Source: G963665495 sp963677785
GTDB taxonomy: Bacteria > Desulfobacterota > Desulfovibrionia > Desulfovibrionales > Desulfovibrionaceae
Assembly (NCBI GenBank): GCA_963677785.2
Contig: CAXXDH010000002.1
Location: 868,001-932,000 of the forward strand
Length of the DNA: 64,000 nt
Reading direction: 5' to 3'
In this document: piece by piece, positions 63,865 to 64,000 of the stretch
Layout of the letters: each line of letters begins with the position of its first letter
Numbering within the stretch: position 1 is the first letter of the stretch
Notes under the pieces: generated by a model
Database searches by the model: none
Told to the model about the DNA's origin: nothing
What the model saw: the letters and a program-made list of their open reading frames with translations, nothing else
Translations under genes and position numbers: made by a program

Positions 63865-64000
63865 ATGCACGAAATTTTTTATAATGCGGCAGCAGCCCTG
63901 GGGGATTCCTTTGGGTTCGGGCCTGTCGGCAGAGCCGGCGATCTGCTCGGCAAGCTCCTGTGGCAGATTCTGCCCAAGCGCCGCGTTATTGCCACCAAAG
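63865..64000 (+). CDS. Lipid A acyltransferase (LpxL/HtrB family), 5' part
   Basis: ATG 63865, six bases after the preceding stop; open to the window end. The N-terminus GRAGDLLGKLLWQILPKRRV is the characteristic opening of LpxL/LpxM proteins (membrane segment plus LPKRRR-like block). The rest is outside the window, so catalytic residues cannot be checked. Confidence 0.75.
   Translation, partial: MHEIFYNAAAALGDSFGFGPVGRAGDLLGKLLWQILPKRRVIATK

Noticed and set aside
62458..63870. 470-codon minus-strand frame opposite msbA and the acyltransferase gene
   Set aside because: Antisense shadow crossing two well supported genes.

Overview
The window looks like the chromosome of a Gram-negative sulfate-reducer-type deltaproteobacterium, most likely Desulfovibrionaceae. 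This rests on a lipid A export/acylation cluster, a YedF-type selenium/sulfur-transfer protein, a complete dihydroxyacetone PTS, a sigma-54-type flagellar hook promoter, and several small Cys-rich or zinc-ribbon proteins of a style common in Desulfovibrio. That placement is inference from gene content; there is no rRNA or other decisive marker.

Layout. 1-2.6 kb: end of an ABC exporter, then a MarR repressor translationally coupled to a DHA2-type MFS pump. 2.7-3.8 kb: a PilZ protein carrying three zinc ribbons. 4.1-8.7 kb: dhaK, dhaL and a dhaM that carries a complete EI. 8.8-10.3 kb: MbfA-like ferritin/VIT protein and a small unknown. 10.3-12.2 kb: an IS200-like remnant invaded by an IS4-type element. 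12.2-13.5 kb: ECF sigma, small membrane protein and Spy/CnrX-like protein. 14.2-24.5 kb: glycosyltransferases, a GGDEF protein, a lone OppD-type ATPase, a SWIM-SNF2 helicase, a BASS-type transporter and a VOC protein.

24.46-30.22 kb is a graveyard of mobile elements (IS5-like, ISAs1, an IS66 shred, IS21). Every transposase in it is broken. It surrounds one intact small gene, a Nif11-type RiPP precursor with no modifying enzyme in sight. 30.3-38.5 kb: a zinc-ribbon peptide, an FtsX/MacB-type permease, a GspE ATPase, flagellar hook protein with a good sigma-54 promoter, a secreted protein, two proteins of unknown function and a HAD phosphatase.

38.7-42.9 kb: yggT, DUF167, DUF465, then ilvB-ilvN-ilvC ending in a strong terminator. 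43.0-45.5 kb: EAL/HDOD protein, a small membrane protein and a secreted protein. 45.5-50.1 kb: a tight four-gene minus-strand operon (GT-C-like membrane protein, polyprenol-phosphate-type GT2, AsnB amidotransferase, GNAT), probably for making or decorating a surface glycan. 50.3-53.9 kb: an MFS transporter and a hybrid histidine kinase. 54.2-54.8 kb: tRNA-Ser(CGA) next to a truncated integrase, the scar of a lost island. 54.9-56.3 kb: pepA.

56.6-59.8 kb is a second insertion hot spot: an intact ISL3 element with an 8-bp target duplication, a dead IS630, and a flavoprotein pseudogene. 59.9-64.0 kb: rluB-type pseudouridine synthase and yedF (overlapping stop/start), then msbA, a DUF374 acyltransferase and the start of an LpxL-type acyltransferase.

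The most notable items are the orphan Nif11 precursor with a Tyr-Gly near its end, the triple zinc-ribbon PilZ protein, the single-chain DHA phosphorelay, the CnrH/Y/X-like module, and the GT/AsnB/GNAT operon.
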